Shown here one piece after another: positions 63,175 to 64,000 of a stretch of DNA of 64,000 nucleotides. Source of the DNA: Cobetia amphilecti (lineage in GTDB: Bacteria; Pseudomonadota; Gammaproteobacteria; Pseudomonadales; Halomonadaceae); the NCBI RefSeq assembly GCF_020217465.1, contig NZ_CP084115.1, forward strand, positions 2,046,001-2,110,000, given 5' to 3'. Below the pieces are notes generated by a model that worked only from the letters and a program-made list of their open reading frames with translations, did no database searches and was not told where the DNA came from. Position 1 is the first letter of the stretch. Every line of letters begins with the position of its first letter. The position numbers and the translations under genes were made by a program.

Positions 63175-63606
63175 ATGAGCGACGCGCAACAAGCGCAGGC
63201 GGAACTGGTCGAGGAATTCAGCTTCTTCGACAACTGGATGGACCGCTATCAGTACATCATCGACATGGGCAAGGCGCTGCCGGAATACCCGGAAGCGCTG
63301 AAAGGCCCTGAGACCAAGATCGACGGCTGCCAGTCCAACGTCTGGATTCATCCTGAAGTGCGTGGCGAAGGCAGCGAGCAGCGCCTGCATTTCCAGGCGA
63401 CCTCGGACGCCGCCATCGTGGCAGGCTTGATCGCCGTGGTGCTGCGCATCTACAACGACCGGACGCCGCAGGAAATCGTCGCCACCCAGCCGACCTTCCT
63501 CAACGAGCTCGGCCTCGACAAGCACCTGTCGCCGACGCGCTCCAACGGCCTGCATGCGATGCTCAAGCGTATCTACGGCGTCGCCGAGCTGCACGCCAAC
63601 GCCTGA
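63175..63606 (+). CDS. sufE: SufE-family Fe-S cluster assembly sulfur acceptor
   Basis: 143-residue SufE/CsdE protein that accepts persulfide sulfur from a cysteine desulfurase. The acceptor Cys lies in TKIDGCQSNVWIHPEV (about residue 52); WMDRYQYIIDMGKALPEYP and the C-terminal GLDKHLSPTRSNGLHAMLKRI are typical. ATG 63175 (MSDAQQAQAEL) has GGGAG upstream. It stands alone: no sufS, csdA or sufBCD in the window, so SufE versus CsdE assignment rests on similarity only. 112 bp after the recombinase. Confidence 0.92.
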   Translation: MSDAQQAQAELVEEFSFFDNWMDRYQYIIDMGKALPEYPEALKGPETKIDGCQSNVWIHPEVRGEGSEQRLHFQATSDAAIVAGLIAVVLRIYNDRTPQEIVATQPTFLNELGLDKHLSPTRSNGLHAMLKRIYGVAELHANA

Positions 63607-63661
63607 GGCCTGGCGCTTTAGCTCTGATGCTTCAGGCCTGACGCTTTAGCTCTGGCGCTTA
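63606..63661. repeat. 28-bp tandem duplication
   Basis: Two adjacent degenerate 28-bp units beginning aggcctg (63606-63633 and 63634-63661), right at the sufE stop codon and before its terminator. Confidence 0.75.
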
Positions 63662-63686
63662 AGGTCTGGGCCGACACGAGTAACGC

Positions 63687-63744
63687 AAGACGCCCGCCAT
63701 TCCAGTCTCGAGATTTCGAGCGGAATGGCGGGCGTCTTTTTTGG
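63687..63744. terminator. sufE / RES-gene terminator
   Basis: Perfect 17-bp arms AAGACGCCCGCCATTCC (63687-63703) and GGAATGGCGGGCGTCTT (63722-63738), an inner CTCGA/TCGAG stem and a six-T tail on the plus strand. Confidence 0.95.
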
Positions 63745-63804
63745 GTTTTTCTCAAGAATTTCTCAGGGCTTTCTCAGGTCGTTCGGCAGGGCGTCTGCAC
63801 ACCC

Positions 63805-64000
63805 TCAGCGATGCTCGCGCACCTCCAGCACATGCGTCATGGCCTGATGCTGACCATCCCAGACATAGCGCAGGTGTGGCCCCTGAATGGGGATGCTGAC
63901 CGCCGGCGGACGCAGGATGGCAGCGCACTCGGCGCTTGCATCCACCTGAGCGTGGCGCACGCTGGGGTAGAGCAGGCCAAAGCTGCCAGCCTCTCGCAAC
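63805..64000 (-). CDS. RES-domain protein, C-terminal fragment (runs off right edge)
   Basis: Last ~64 residues of a gene entering from the right. GSFGLLYPSVRHAQVDASA followed by LRPPAVSIPIQGPHLRYVWDG matches the end of RES-domain proteins (xxGIVYPSVR, FRPxAL, QGxHLxYxWDG), which include NAD+-degrading toxins of RES-Xre toxin-antitoxin pairs. The start, most of the active site and any Xre antitoxin lie outside the window, so toxin function is unproven. Confidence 0.65.
   Translation of the reverse strand, partial: LREAGSFGLLYPSVRHAQVDASAECAAILRPPAVSIPIQGPHLRYVWDGQHQAMTHVLEVREHR

Overview
The window looks like chromosome of a GC-rich, marine/halophilic-type gammaproteobacterium, most likely Halomonadaceae (Halomonas/Cobetia-like). 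The evidence is the block fmdB-aspS-ruvC-ruvA-ruvB-ybgC-tolQ-tolR-tolA-tolB-pal-cpoB, the Pseudomonas-like neighbourhood yciK / mupP-ubiG / mtnA, a TAXI-type TRAP transporter, and GC-rich codon use in almost every gene. It is mostly housekeeping sequence. There are no rRNA or tRNA genes, no transposase, no CRISPR array and no prophage.

Layout. 1-5.4 kb: aspartase (cut by the left edge) with a divergent HypT-like LysR regulator, a bifunctional NMN adenylyltransferase/Nudix protein, and a ribokinase-nucleoside hydrolase pair. 5.5-8.6 kb: a membrane Cache/PAS sensor with no output domain, and a D-2-hydroxyacid dehydrogenase. 8.9-19.9 kb: fmdB, aspS, ruvCAB (Holliday-junction processing) and the Tol-Pal envelope operon. 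20.1-26.3 kb: yciK, mupP-ubiG, mtnA, galU and a UDP-glucose-dehydrogenase-like gene that lacks its catalytic Cys. 26.5-37 kb: an MDR oxidoreductase, sodB, a membrane coiled-coil protein behind a LexA-type box, and tamA-tamB. 37-44 kb: ychJ, msrA, a DAACS symporter, a YheT hydrolase, pepQ and a second HypT-like LysR regulator. 44-50.2 kb: dppABCDF-like peptide ABC operon on the minus strand. 51.2-58.3 kb: beta-carbonic anhydrase, glutathione reductase, TAXI-TRAP binding protein and fused permease. 58.7-64 kb: a PIN-PhoH protein, a KfrA-type coiled-coil DNA-binding protein divergent from a tyrosine recombinase, sufE, and the C-terminal end of a RES-domain protein at the right edge.

Standing out: (1) the divergent recombinase/KfrA-coil pair around an AT-rich, dyad-rich 515-bp region, which resembles the TnpS/TnpT cointegrate-resolution module but has no transposon; (2) the degenerate UGDH-like partner of galU; (3) two LexA-box-like sites, one before ruvC and one before an undescribed coiled-coil membrane gene that leads into tamAB; (4) more than a dozen short degenerate tandem arrays (units of 6-28 bp, usually 14-16 bp in 3-5 copies), concentrated between stop codons and terminators.

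All functions are read from sequence motifs and gene context by eye; no database search was possible.
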